Position numbers and translations under genes: made by a program | Notes under the pieces: generated by a model | What the model was told of the DNA's origin: nothing | Databases searched by the model: none | Seen by the model: only the letters and a program-made list of their open reading frames with translations | Part shown: one piece after another, positions 44,149 through 52,390 of the stretch | Layout of the letters: each line of letters opens with the position of its first letter | Position numbering within the stretch: the stretch's first letter is position 1 | Source of the DNA: Pseudomonadaceae bacterium | Lineage (GTDB): Bacteria > Pseudomonadota > Gammaproteobacteria > Pseudomonadales > Pseudomonadaceae | DNA length: 64,000 nucleotides | Assembly (NCBI GenBank): GCA_900766265.1 | Contig: CAAFUS010000005.1 | Coordinates: forward strand, 212,054-276,053 | Direction of reading: 5' to 3'

Positions 44149-45377
44149 TACGACGAAACCTTGTTGGAAACATCGCCGCTGACGGGCCCGAAACATGAAT
44201 GCGCAGCAGGCGTCAGCATTCGAGCAAACAATCCCTCCAGCGAATGTTTGCCCCACCTCCGATTCGCCATTTCAACTACATTAGGGTCGGCGCCGACGGA
44301 TAAGCGGCTGGCTATCTTTGTCGCCCCTTCAGATTCAAGATCAGGCAGTACGTCGGCGCGCTGCGCTAACGTATTGAGCGGTCTTATATCGGACACCAGA
44401 ACGCTGGCTCCGCATGCATAAGCCTCGAGCACGGGCAAACCCAGCCCTTCGTGCAGCGACGGAAACAGAAGCAGCTCTGAGGACCGATAGAGTTCCACTT
44501 GTTTTGCATAGTCGACCTCTGACCACCAATCAACGCGTTCTAGGCACAGTTCGGAGAAAAAACGCCGCAACTGGGAATGGTCGCACCGGACACCGCCGAA
44601 GATGACTAAGGATTCTGCACCGCTTCCATTAAGCAGACCCGCCATTCTGCCCAGACCTTTACGCTCGTCGAATGGTGCCGCAAGAATGACCTGCTTGCGT
44701 ACACGTGTAGCGGCTGGTTCCAGGTTTTCGAAACCTACCGGCAGGAACGGCGGAATCACCGTGATGGGACTCTTCCCTCCAAATCCGAGCCGCTCACACT
44801 GGTGTTTGGCGTCTGACGAAATGGCCAGAATGCCGTCAAGTTGGCGATCAGCCAAAATATAGCCAGCCGCGTGTTCAGCAGCGAAGTCCCGCAGCCCCGT
44901 ATCACCAGGTCGCTGCAACGAATACAGATTGGGAATCGCATCATAAGCGATGCAGAAGGTCTTTCTCGCAGCGGGAAGCCCTAGGCCAGGACGCAACACC
45001 CACGGAGCCGAAACGACACAGGCGTCGTATTCCTCGGCAATACGCTCACCAACATATACCGAGGGAATCTCCTCTAACTCCCCCGCCCGCCTAGAACCAG
45101 CAGAAGTCAAAAAAGAACTCAGATTCTCTAAAATTTCCGATCGACTGTTGCCGACACAATGATTTTCAGAGAATCCGTTATTACGCGAATAATCGCCACT
45201 AAAATATACCCGCTGCCATGCATAGACCCCATTGCGCACCATCGCGCCGATCATATAGCAGTCTACTTTATAATTAGCGCTAAGCATGCTCATCATCGAA
45301 AGAACATACCGCCGTACACCGTGATGTGTATTTATAATGGAACCATCAATCAAGAAGCATACTTTTGGCTTTTTCAA
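44148..45377 (-). CDS. GT4 glycosyltransferase
   Basis: A 409-residue GT-B enzyme. The N-terminal half (CFLIDGSIINTHHGVRRY) is an acceptor domain; the donor domain shows VILAAPFDERKGLGRM and SLHEGLGLPVLEAYACGASV (EX7E). Sugar and linkage unknown. Base composition is lower in G+C than the housekeeping flanks. It overlaps the gene upstream by 32 bp and the methyltransferase by 1 bp. Confidence 0.83.
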   Translation of the reverse strand: MKKPKVCFLIDGSIINTHHGVRRYVLSMMSMLSANYKVDCYMIGAMVRNGVYAWQRVYFSGDYSRNNGFSENHCVGNSRSEILENLSSFLTSAGSRRAGELEEIPSVYVGERIAEEYDACVVSAPWVLRPGLGLPAARKTFCIAYDAIPNLYSLQRPGDTGLRDFAAEHAAGYILADRQLDGILAISSDAKHQCERLGFGGKSPITVIPPFLPVGFENLEPAATRVRKQVILAAPFDERKGLGRMAGLLNGSGAESLVIFGGVRCDHSQLRRFFSELCLERVDWWSEVDYAKQVELYRSSELLLFPSLHEGLGLPVLEAYACGASVLVSDIRPLNTLAQRADVLPDLESEGATKIASRLSVGADPNVVEMANRRWGKHSLEGLFARMLTPAAHSCFGPVSGDVSNKVSS

Positions 45378-46590
45378 AGATCTTGCTCCTTTTTATGTAT
45401 AGTTTTAGACGGGGCGGAAGTAGCAGCCACATCTTCAGCAGGTAAGAAACGAACAGTCGCCTTTTAGCATCATCGCCACTGTTGGCGACTAAACGGAAGG
45501 TAGATGTATAGGTATCTGGGACCCCGACCGTTACAGCTGAAGAAAAAAGATTCATTCGCGGCGTGACACCCTGCGCTGCCAAGACAAAACCAAGCTCAAC
45601 ATCTTCGGCTTCGTTATGGAGCAATAGCGGGTTTACGCTGGTGCACATTGCAATGTGCCGCTTGATGATCATCAAGCCCCCGTTGAGGTAATGCCCTTCG
45701 AATAGCACTCTGGAATCCTTGGAGTAACTTGGCGACTGCCATCTCATTTCGGGCTTTTTGAAACCGACGTATCCGGGAAAAAAAGCGCCGCTCTCGTAGC
45801 TTTGCCTTACTGTTACAAAATCGAAATCGTAACCAAACGACTCGAATCCGGAAAAGAAATCCTCGCCGACACGATAACGATCGTGGAAAAGTGCGACATT
45901 CTCGTACTTAGCCATTTTGGTTATCAGATATTTTTTCTCGCCGACCCTAGGTAGCGAGTCGTTGGAGGTCAGATCAGTGAATGCATGATCACAGTCCAAG
46001 CCAATATCGAAAGTCGGCCCACAAATGATAAACTCTATTGTCCGCCCCTCCGCAAGGCGGACCATCTGAGCAATCAGGTCCCGAACATTTTCGTTCTTTT
46101 TACCATTAGACAATATCCCTACCGACCATCTGTCCGACTTGTAATCGGATAGGTTTTTCCTTGTTATTTTTATTACCGAGACAGTACTGCCATCACCCAA
46201 GACGACCTGGGTCTCCAAAAAGCAATCAAAACTGGGATGGCGATGCAACTTGCTCTTGAGTTCAAAAAGCGTACCCGTAGCTTGGTCAACGGACCTTATA
46301 ATTAACACCGCCTCAGCGGCCGCCAAACGCAAGACTTCGTCAACTGCTAAGCGCCAATTGAGTGAGTAGTTAAACAACGGTGTCTCGTAGAACCAGATCA
46401 CATTGAACTGCTGATGGAACTCGGGACTTACACGTCCATTCGAGCCGCACCACAATTCAATTGGTTCAGCAGCGGTGGATGGCTTACTCCCAATCCATGC
46501 AACTCTGCCATGAGAATAAGTGGCCGCCAAGGTAGCTATTTTTTCAACCGAACTCGCGCTCAATCCCTTTTCCCTCGCTATATGATTCAT
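45346..46590 (-). CDS. putative GT-A glycosyltransferase, orphan
   Basis: A 414-residue protein I cannot place in a named family. The N-terminal about 140 residues look Rossmann-like (ATYSHGRVAWIGSKPS, YSLNWRLAVDEVLRL, AVLIIRSVD); the C-terminal part has GT-A hallmarks: a HDRY metal-like motif, LNGGLMIIKR and the acidic HNEAEDVELGFVLAAQG seen in enzymes with an ED catalytic pair. It may be a fused methyltransferase-like and glycosyltransferase protein. It overlaps wzt by 47 bp. Confidence 0.6.
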   Translation of the reverse strand: MNHIAREKGLSASSVEKIATLAATYSHGRVAWIGSKPSTAAEPIELWCGSNGRVSPEFHQQFNVIWFYETPLFNYSLNWRLAVDEVLRLAAAEAVLIIRSVDQATGTLFELKSKLHRHPSFDCFLETQVVLGDGSTVSVIKITRKNLSDYKSDRWSVGILSNGKKNENVRDLIAQMVRLAEGRTIEFIICGPTFDIGLDCDHAFTDLTSNDSLPRVGEKKYLITKMAKYENVALFHDRYRVGEDFFSGFESFGYDFDFVTVRQSYESGAFFPGYVGFKKPEMRWQSPSYSKDSRVLFEGHYLNGGLMIIKRHIAMCTSVNPLLLHNEAEDVELGFVLAAQGVTPRMNLFSSAVTVGVPDTYTSTFRLVANSGDDAKRRLFVSYLLKMWLLLPPRLKLYIKRSKIFEKAKSMLLD

Positions 46591-47824
46591 CCAGGGTGAA
46601 TACAGGTCGCAGATTGGTAGAACCAGCCCACATGGGGCTCAAGTCCGGCCTAACCACCACTAACTCGTCGATAACTTTAGTCACGCATATGACCGAATCG
46701 AATACACCTTGCGCACGCCCTCCCTGCTCTATACCTATGGCGATGGTGTAGTTACCTTGTGAAAGGTTGTTTTTTAATGATATACGGAGCTTATGGCCCC
46801 TTCCCACTTTCAGCTTATCGTCCAACCGAAATGCATGGCAGTGGGTATTCGACTCGTATACCACCAGCCCAAGCCGATCCTGTATACGAAAACCTATATG
46901 AGGATCCGGGATCTCAGACAGCTTGGCCTTAATGGTCAACTCCAGACAGAAAACCTGCTCCTCCTTGACAACATGCAGGCGATTGCCATCCATGTCGACT
47001 ATACGAAGCTCCTCGATAAATTCTTTGAGATCATAGAGACCATCGGACTCGATCGAAGATTCAGGCAGAGGCACGATCTCGTGCCTGATGTTCTTTTCTC
47101 TCGCCAAACATTGGAAATAGGCTTCGACTGCGGCATTGGTGCTGCCCTGAAATACACAACCCGCCTTATCCAGTACAATCGACCGGTCGCAGATAGCGTG
47201 CAGGGCATTGATGTCATGCGTAACAAAAAGTATGGTGGTTCCGAATTTTTTGAATTCTTTTATTCTTTCTATGCATTTTTGCTGGAACTGTATGTCGCCG
47301 ACAGATAGGGCTTCGTCGACGATCAGGACGTCTGGTCTCTTCGCGGTGGCGACGGCAAAGGCCAGTCGAACCTGCATTCCGCTCGAATAGACCCTAACGG
47401 GCTGGTCGATCATGGAGCCGATACCGGAGAACTCTACGATTTCATCCATGAGCAACCCGGCCTCTTCATAGCTGAGCCCGATGAGCTGCGCTGAGGTAAT
47501 GACATTCTGTCTCCCGGTGAACTCGGGATGAAACCCTATGCCCAACTCAAGCAGTGCCGCCACTCTGCCCTTGACCGTGACTGCTCCTTCAGTCTGCCTG
47601 ACTGTCCCGGTAATGAGTTTCAGGAGTGTGCTTTTACCAGCGCCATTTACACCGATGATACCTACGGCTTCGCCAGAGTTAACTGTGAAAGTTACACCGC
47701 GCAGCACCCAGCGCTGTTCAAATCTTGGGCGCCTCGAAGGATCTAGCCACTCAAGCAGGCGCGCCCATTTGGTAGCATATCTCTTGTAGGCCTTCCCTAA
47801 GTTCCTTACCTCTATCGATCCCAT
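46544..47824 (-). CDS. wzt: O-polysaccharide ABC transporter ATPase Wzt
   Basis: A 426-residue ATPase driving export of undecaprenol-linked polysaccharide. Walker A is GVNGAGKST (about 58-66), signature YSSGMQVRLAFA, Walker B VLIVDEALSVGD and a switch His in VTHD. The extra 170 residues (about 255-426) form the Wzt-C beta-sandwich type domain, which in known systems recognises the modified non-reducing end of the chain. This implies a capped polymer. ATG overlaps the wzm stop (TGATG). Confidence 0.93.
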   Translation of the reverse strand: MGSIEVRNLGKAYKRYATKWARLLEWLDPSRRPRFEQRWVLRGVTFTVNSGEAVGIIGVNGAGKSTLLKLITGTVRQTEGAVTVKGRVAALLELGIGFHPEFTGRQNVITSAQLIGLSYEEAGLLMDEIVEFSGIGSMIDQPVRVYSSGMQVRLAFAVATAKRPDVLIVDEALSVGDIQFQQKCIERIKEFKKFGTTILFVTHDINALHAICDRSIVLDKAGCVFQGSTNAAVEAYFQCLAREKNIRHEIVPLPESSIESDGLYDLKEFIEELRIVDMDGNRLHVVKEEQVFCLELTIKAKLSEIPDPHIGFRIQDRLGLVVYESNTHCHAFRLDDKLKVGRGHKLRISLKNNLSQGNYTIAIGIEQGGRAQGVFDSVICVTKVIDELVVVRPDLSPMWAGSTNLRPVFTLDESYSEGKGIEREFG

Positions 47825-48621
47825 CAGAGTTCATCCACCATCTCGGCTCCGTGGCTTCTGAATAACGTCAGACCCAACAAGCAAAATACCACACCCAATA
47901 TTAATGAAAGCGTGAGCCCCGACCAAGAAGGCAAACGGTGCTCGACAAACACCGCCTGGAAGGAATTCATGACGCCGGTCATTGGATTCATCTCAACTAT
48001 TCTTCTTATTCCTTCCGGTAAAACGTGCACCGGATAGACAATAGGTGTTAGCCAAAACCAAAACTGAAGAAAGATTGAGAAAAACTGCCCAACATCACGA
48101 AAGAACACATTCAGCACCCCTAGGGTAATCCCTAGTCCGACCGCGAACAGCAGGAGCCCGGCCAACGCAGGTAATATCGCTAAAAACACGACTCCAGGAA
48201 AATTTCCCGTCACCAGTAAAAACCCGATAAATAACGAGAAAATTATCAGGTAGTTTATAAAGCAGCTGCTTACCAAGGCCACCGGCAGGCATAACTTAGG
48301 GAAGCTCACCTTTTTAAGTAAGTTGGCATTATCAATGAAGATATTCTGCGCCCTGAGGATGATTTCCGAAAATAACCCCCAGGCTAGCAATCCGGAACAC
48401 AGGTAGATGCTATAGGCGAATGTCGACTCCACGCCCGGCAGTCTCACCTGCATGACCTTAGAGAAGACCATTGTATAGACGAGGATCAGCGCCAAGGGCT
48501 GCAGCACCGCCCAGGCTGCGCCGAGCAACGAATTACGGTACTTAGACTGAAATTCCCGAACCACACTGGTGTATATAAAGCCCCTGAAACTCCATATATC
48601 CGACAGCCCTACTTTCATCAC
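47824..48621 (-). CDS. wzm: O-polysaccharide ABC transporter permease Wzm
   Basis: A 265-residue permease with six helices and the N-terminal VVREFQSKYRNSLLGAAWAV motif of ABC-2-type polysaccharide exporters, which forms the channel with Wzt. First gene of the polysaccharide operon on this strand. No wzx/wzy pathway is present nearby. Confidence 0.93.
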   Translation of the reverse strand: MMKVGLSDIWSFRGFIYTSVVREFQSKYRNSLLGAAWAVLQPLALILVYTMVFSKVMQVRLPGVESTFAYSIYLCSGLLAWGLFSEIILRAQNIFIDNANLLKKVSFPKLCLPVALVSSCFINYLIIFSLFIGFLLVTGNFPGVVFLAILPALAGLLLFAVGLGITLGVLNVFFRDVGQFFSIFLQFWFWLTPIVYPVHVLPEGIRRIVEMNPMTGVMNSFQAVFVEHRLPSWSGLTLSLILGVVFCLLGLTLFRSHGAEMVDEL

Positions 48622-48993
48622 CTTCTCTTCCTATTCATCCTTAGCGTCAGACAGCGCACGTATTGATTTAGGCAGTGTCGAATGTTTCACCTTGATCCAG
48701 GAGCGCTGCAGGAGTTGCGATTCAGAGATCTTGCCCCGGGAGTCAAAATCGCACGCCGTCCAGGCGTACCAAAAACGCGTCGCGCACCTGTGACCATGGC
48801 AATAGCTGAAAGTGCCGCTTCAGATATTCGAAGGGAATTGGAGCTCGGACCGTCAAACGCTTAGAGAGGGAAAACCGCGGGACGGGGCTCAACAGAGTCC
48901 CGTGACGATGTCAGGGCATTAGCATTGGAAAGGCACTACAGGTGATTGCGGGCCACGTGCAGGCAGAGGAGAAGCAGGAAAGGCGACCTTGCC
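48622..48993. other. leader region of the polysaccharide operon
   Basis: About 370 bp between wzm and ihfB on the same strand, probably holding the operon promoter. I found no ops/JUMPstart element and no convincing sigma-70 promoter. There is no wzz gene here, unlike the P. aeruginosa B-band locus. Confidence 0.4.
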
Positions 48994-49278
48994 TCACTCT
49001 TCCTCATTCACCCGATCGCGCAACTCCTTGCCGGGCTTGAAATGAGGGACGAACTTGCCGTCAAGGCGGACGGATTGGCCGGTTTTGGGGTTTCGGCCGA
49101 CGCGAGGGGCGCGGTAGTGGAGGGAGAAGCTGCCGAAGCCGCGGATTTCGATGCGGTCGCCTGTCGCCAAGGCCTGGGACATTTGTTCGAGCATGGTCTT
49201 GATGGCCAGCTCCACATCCTTGGATGAAAGCAGCCCTTGCTGGGTGACGATGCGTTCGATCAACTCCGACTTGGTCAT
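48994..49278 (-). CDS. ihfB: integration host factor beta subunit
   Basis: A 94-residue HU/IHF-family DNA-bending protein; with IhfA it makes sharp bends at sigma-54 promoters and other sites. Key stretches: MTKSELIERIVTQQ, the arm IRGFGSFSLHYRAPRVGRNPK and FKPGKELRDRVN. Typical length. It marks the border of the O-antigen region in Pseudomonas. Confidence 0.97.
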   Translation of the reverse strand: MTKSELIERIVTQQGLLSSKDVELAIKTMLEQMSQALATGDRIEIRGFGSFSLHYRAPRVGRNPKTGQSVRLDGKFVPHFKPGKELRDRVNEEE

Positions 49279-49466
49279 GGTTTTCCCTTCTTTTTCAAGC
49301 GGCTAGATCATCTGACCTACGAGCGGTTTTAGCATGCCGGGCTCGCTTTGAACAGCCTGAGGTTCGCCTTCCGCGCCGCAGCCCGGTCCTGGCAGGAGGC
49401 ATCCATACACCAAGCCTTCGGCTGCAGTGACGTAGCAGCGCCAGCCGCCCGCATCAGCAGCAAGGC

Positions 49467-49500
49467 AAAAAAAAGGGCGAGCCCGACGGGCCCACCCTTG
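49467..49500 (-). terminator. rho-independent terminator of the DEAD-box helicase gene
   Basis: On the minus strand a long stem AAGGGTGGGCCC/GGGCTCGCCCTT (some G-U pairs) with a three-base loop followed by eight T. It lies about 40 bp after the helicase stop. Confidence 0.85.
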
Positions 49501-49538
49501 TTTCGATCACGCCAATACCGAGTTGGCAAGTGCCTGCC

Positions 49539-51206
49539 TCAGTCCTCGCGATAGCGACGCAGCTTGAGCTGCTTGCCCCCTACGCGGGTGTCCTTCAGCT
49601 TGGCCAGCAGACGATCGAGCCCTTCTTCAGGCAGTTCGACCAAGCTGAAGCTGTCGCGCACCTGGATGCGGCCGATGGCTTCGCGGGCCAGGCCGCCTTC
49701 GTTGAGGATTGCGCCCAGCAGGTTGCGGGCGGCGATGCCGTCGCGCGCGCCCAGCGGCGAACGGCAGCGCGCGCGGCCTTCGGCCAGTGGCATCGGCGCG
49801 CGACGCTCGCGGTCGCCGCTACGCTCCGGACGATCGCGGTCGGAACGCTCGCGGGGCGCGGCGTTCGGCACCAGCGGCTGCTCCTTCTCAACTGCAGCGA
49901 GGGTCAGCGCCTGGCCGTTGGTGGCCTTGGCGAGCAACGCCGCGGCCAATGCGCGGGGGCTGCAACCGATGTCGGACACCAGCTTGTCGAGCAGCTCGCC
50001 GTGGCTGGCTTCGGCCTCGGTAACCAGCGGTGACAGGCTGTTGGTCAGCTTCTTGATGCGCGCATCGAGCACCTGTTGCGCGTTTGGCAGGCGCGCTTCG
50101 GCGACCTTCTGATTGGTGACGCGCTCGATGACTTGGAGCATGCGACGCTCACGCGGCGTGACCAGCAGCAGCGCGCGGCCTTCACGGCCGGCACGACCGG
50201 TACGGCCGATACGGTGAACGTAGGACTCCGGATCGTACGGCATGTCGACGTTGAACACGTGGGTGATGCGCGCCACATCCAGGCCGCGGGCCGCCACGTC
50301 AGTGGCCACCACGATGTCCAGGCGGCCGTCCTTGAGCGAGTCGATGACGCGCTCACGCTGGTTCTGGGCGATGTCGCCGTTCAGCGCAGCCGCCTTGTAG
50401 CCCTTGGCTTCCAGCGCGCTGGCCAAGTCAAGGGTGGCCTGCTTGGTACGGACGAACGCGATCAGTGCGTCGAAGTCCTCGACTTCCAGCAGGCGCAGCA
50501 CGGCCGGGATCTTCTGGTCGGCATGGACCATCAGGTGAGCCTGCTCGATGCGCGCCACGGTCTGGGTCTTGGCGGCGATCTTGATGTGCTGTGGCTCGCG
50601 CAGGTGCTTCTCGGCGATGGCGCGGATCGAGTGCGGCAACGTCGCCGAGAACAGGACGCTCTGACGGCTTTCCGGCATCGCCTCGAAGATCACTTCCAGA
50701 TCATCCATGAACCCGAGCTTGAGCATCTCGTCGGCTTCGTCGAGAACCAGGTACTGGATGGTCGACAGCAAACCGCTGTTGCGGCTCAGGTGATCAACCA
50801 GGCGGCCCGGCGTAGCCACGATAACCTGGGCACCCTGGCGAATGGCCTTGAGCTGCGGGCCCATGGGTGCGCCGCCATAGATCGCGACGACGCTCAGACC
50901 AGGCATCTGCTTGGAATAGGTTTCGAAAGCGGTAGCGACCTGCAGCGCCAGTTCGCGGGTTGGCGCAAGAATCAGCGCCTGCGGTTCTTTGCGGGCCGGA
51001 TCGATCTTCGACAAGATCGGCAGCGCAAACGCTGCTGTCTTGCCGGTACCGGTCTGGGCCTGGCCGATCATGTCGTGACCGCCGAGGATCACTGGGATCG
51101 CTTGGGACTGAATCGGGGATGGCTCTTCGTAGCCGACGGCCGAGATGGCGGCGAGTACGGAGGGGTGAATGCCGAGCGCGGCGAAGCCGCCGAGTTCCTG
51201 GGTCAT
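49539..51206 (-). CDS. deaD: DEAD-box RNA helicase (DeaD/CsdA type)
   Basis: A 555-residue RNA helicase for unwinding structured RNA, ribosome assembly and cold adaptation. Motifs: Q motif (PSPIQSQAIP), AQTGTGKT, PTRELALQV, VLDEADEML, FSATLP, ATDVAARGLD and HRIGRTGRAG. After a variable Arg/Glu-rich linker comes a DbpA-like RNA-binding domain at the C-terminus (about 480-555). The start at 51206 (MTQELGGFAALG) is chosen for homology; the frame continues to 51239. A leader of about 200 bp precedes it. Confidence 0.92.
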   Translation of the reverse strand: MTQELGGFAALGIHPSVLAAISAVGYEEPSPIQSQAIPVILGGHDMIGQAQTGTGKTAAFALPILSKIDPARKEPQALILAPTRELALQVATAFETYSKQMPGLSVVAIYGGAPMGPQLKAIRQGAQVIVATPGRLVDHLSRNSGLLSTIQYLVLDEADEMLKLGFMDDLEVIFEAMPESRQSVLFSATLPHSIRAIAEKHLREPQHIKIAAKTQTVARIEQAHLMVHADQKIPAVLRLLEVEDFDALIAFVRTKQATLDLASALEAKGYKAAALNGDIAQNQRERVIDSLKDGRLDIVVATDVAARGLDVARITHVFNVDMPYDPESYVHRIGRTGRAGREGRALLLVTPRERRMLQVIERVTNQKVAEARLPNAQQVLDARIKKLTNSLSPLVTEAEASHGELLDKLVSDIGCSPRALAAALLAKATNGQALTLAAVEKEQPLVPNAAPRERSDRDRPERSGDRERRAPMPLAEGRARCRSPLGARDGIAARNLLGAILNEGGLAREAIGRIQVRDSFSLVELPEEGLDRLLAKLKDTRVGGKQLKLRRYRED

Positions 51207-51422
51207 GGGTCTGCCTCTGGTGCATCCGCAAAAACCCATGTTCCAAGGCTGCGCATGCCATGTAGGACCTTGTGGGTCACCCTGGCAGCCCGGTCGGCGG
51301 GTTTGCGAAAACGTGGTGAATGATGAATCGTCAAGGATAGCCCGCGCGGAGCGGACAGCAGCCGAAGCAGCGCTTCGATGTGTTGCAGTACCTGAACGGA
51401 GCCTATTGGCCGGCGCGCACTA
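51207..51422 (-). promoter_or_regulatory. long untranslated leader of deaD
   Basis: This stretch holds no gene on either strand. If the promoter at 51423-51452 is right it is transcribed as a leader of over 200 nt, which might fold in a temperature-dependent way. The precise start site is unknown. Confidence 0.35.
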
Positions 51423-51452
51423 TACATAAAAAAACCGTAGGTGTCAGGGCAA
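51423..51452 (-). promoter_or_regulatory. sigma-70-like promoter of the helicase gene
   Basis: Minus strand TTGCCC, 18 bases, TATGTA in a locally AT-rich patch. It would give an untranslated leader of about 205-210 nt before deaD, consistent with the long leaders of cold-shock helicase genes. Confidence 0.45.
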
Positions 51453-51519
51453 AAGGACCAACGGAGACTGTGCCACCAAGCCCTCAGGGGCGAACTAGAG
51501 CGCTCCCACGGATCGGGGG

Positions 51520-52269
51520 TCAGCTGGCCTGGCGCAGCACAGCGATCAGCGAGTCCAGTGAATAACCCAATCGCGGCGCCAGCGAGGCCGCGCGCTCTGC
51601 AAGACCCTGCATGTCCAGCGTCTGATCCAGGTCGGCCGGCACCAGCAGGATGACGTTGCCCTCCTTCACCGGGCATTCCCAGTAATGCCGATGGAACAGA
51701 CCGCGCAACAGGGCGGCGCCCAGCGGCTTGCCGTCGTCGTTGGCCCATTGGTTGATCACCAGCCAGCCGCCAGGGTTGAGCTTCTGCTGGCAGGCCTGGA
51801 GAAAATTCCAACCCAGGTGTGCAGCGGCCGGGCCGGTGTCGGTATAGAGGTCGACGAAGATCAGGTCGGCCGTCTCCGCCGTTTCGAGCAGCTGCAGTGC
51901 ATCGCCGATACGGATGGTCAGTCGCGGGTCGTCGTCGAGCCCGAGGTACTCCATGGCCAGGCGCGGCACGTCCGGCCGCAGTTCGATCGCCTCGACATCC
52001 TCCAACGGAAGAAACTGCAGGCAGGCCTGGGTCAGGTTGCCCGCGCCAAGCCCAAGGAACAGTGCGGTTTCAGGCGTCTCGTGGGCCAGCGCGCCGAGCA
52101 GCATCGCCCGGGTGTAGTCGTACTCCAGCCAGCTCGGGTCGCGGGTGAACACGCAGCTCTGCTCGACCGCCGCGCCGAACTCCAGAAAGCGGTAATCGCC
52201 CACTTCATAGACGCGGATCAGCCCGAACGCGTCCAGGACTTCGGCTAACAACACCTCCTGCTGACTCAT
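51520..52269 (-). CDS. spermidine synthase-like methyltransferase-fold protein
   Basis: A 249-residue protein with the polyamine synthase fold: SCVFTRDPSWLEYDYTR, the nucleotide loop FLGLGAGNLTQACLQFLP, AIELRPDV, and the catalytic-region Asp in LIFVDLYTD. True SpeE has an Asp-rich gate keeper and about 280-350 residues; this shorter form may be an SpeE-like protein of unknown substrate. It is divergent from the DAHP synthase gene, 121 bp apart. Confidence 0.8.
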   Translation of the reverse strand: MSQQEVLLAEVLDAFGLIRVYEVGDYRFLEFGAAVEQSCVFTRDPSWLEYDYTRAMLLGALAHETPETALFLGLGAGNLTQACLQFLPLEDVEAIELRPDVPRLAMEYLGLDDDPRLTIRIGDALQLLETAETADLIFVDLYTDTGPAAAHLGWNFLQACQQKLNPGGWLVINQWANDDGKPLGAALLRGLFHRHYWECPVKEGNVILLVPADLDQTLDMQGLAERAASLAPRLGYSLDSLIAVLRQAS

Positions 52270-52390
52270 GACTCATCCACCTCGATTGGGTGCGTCATCT
52301 TAACAGGGCGATATGCAGCCGCTATCAGCTTCGGCACCATGCATCGGGTAACATTCGACACCCTTCGCACCACCACACGGAACGCATCCG

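Noticed and set aside
49329..49529. Minus-strand 66-codon open frame with a hydrophobic segment between ihfB and the helicase
   Set aside because: It runs across the intrinsic terminator of the helicase gene and has no ribosome site or family resemblance.
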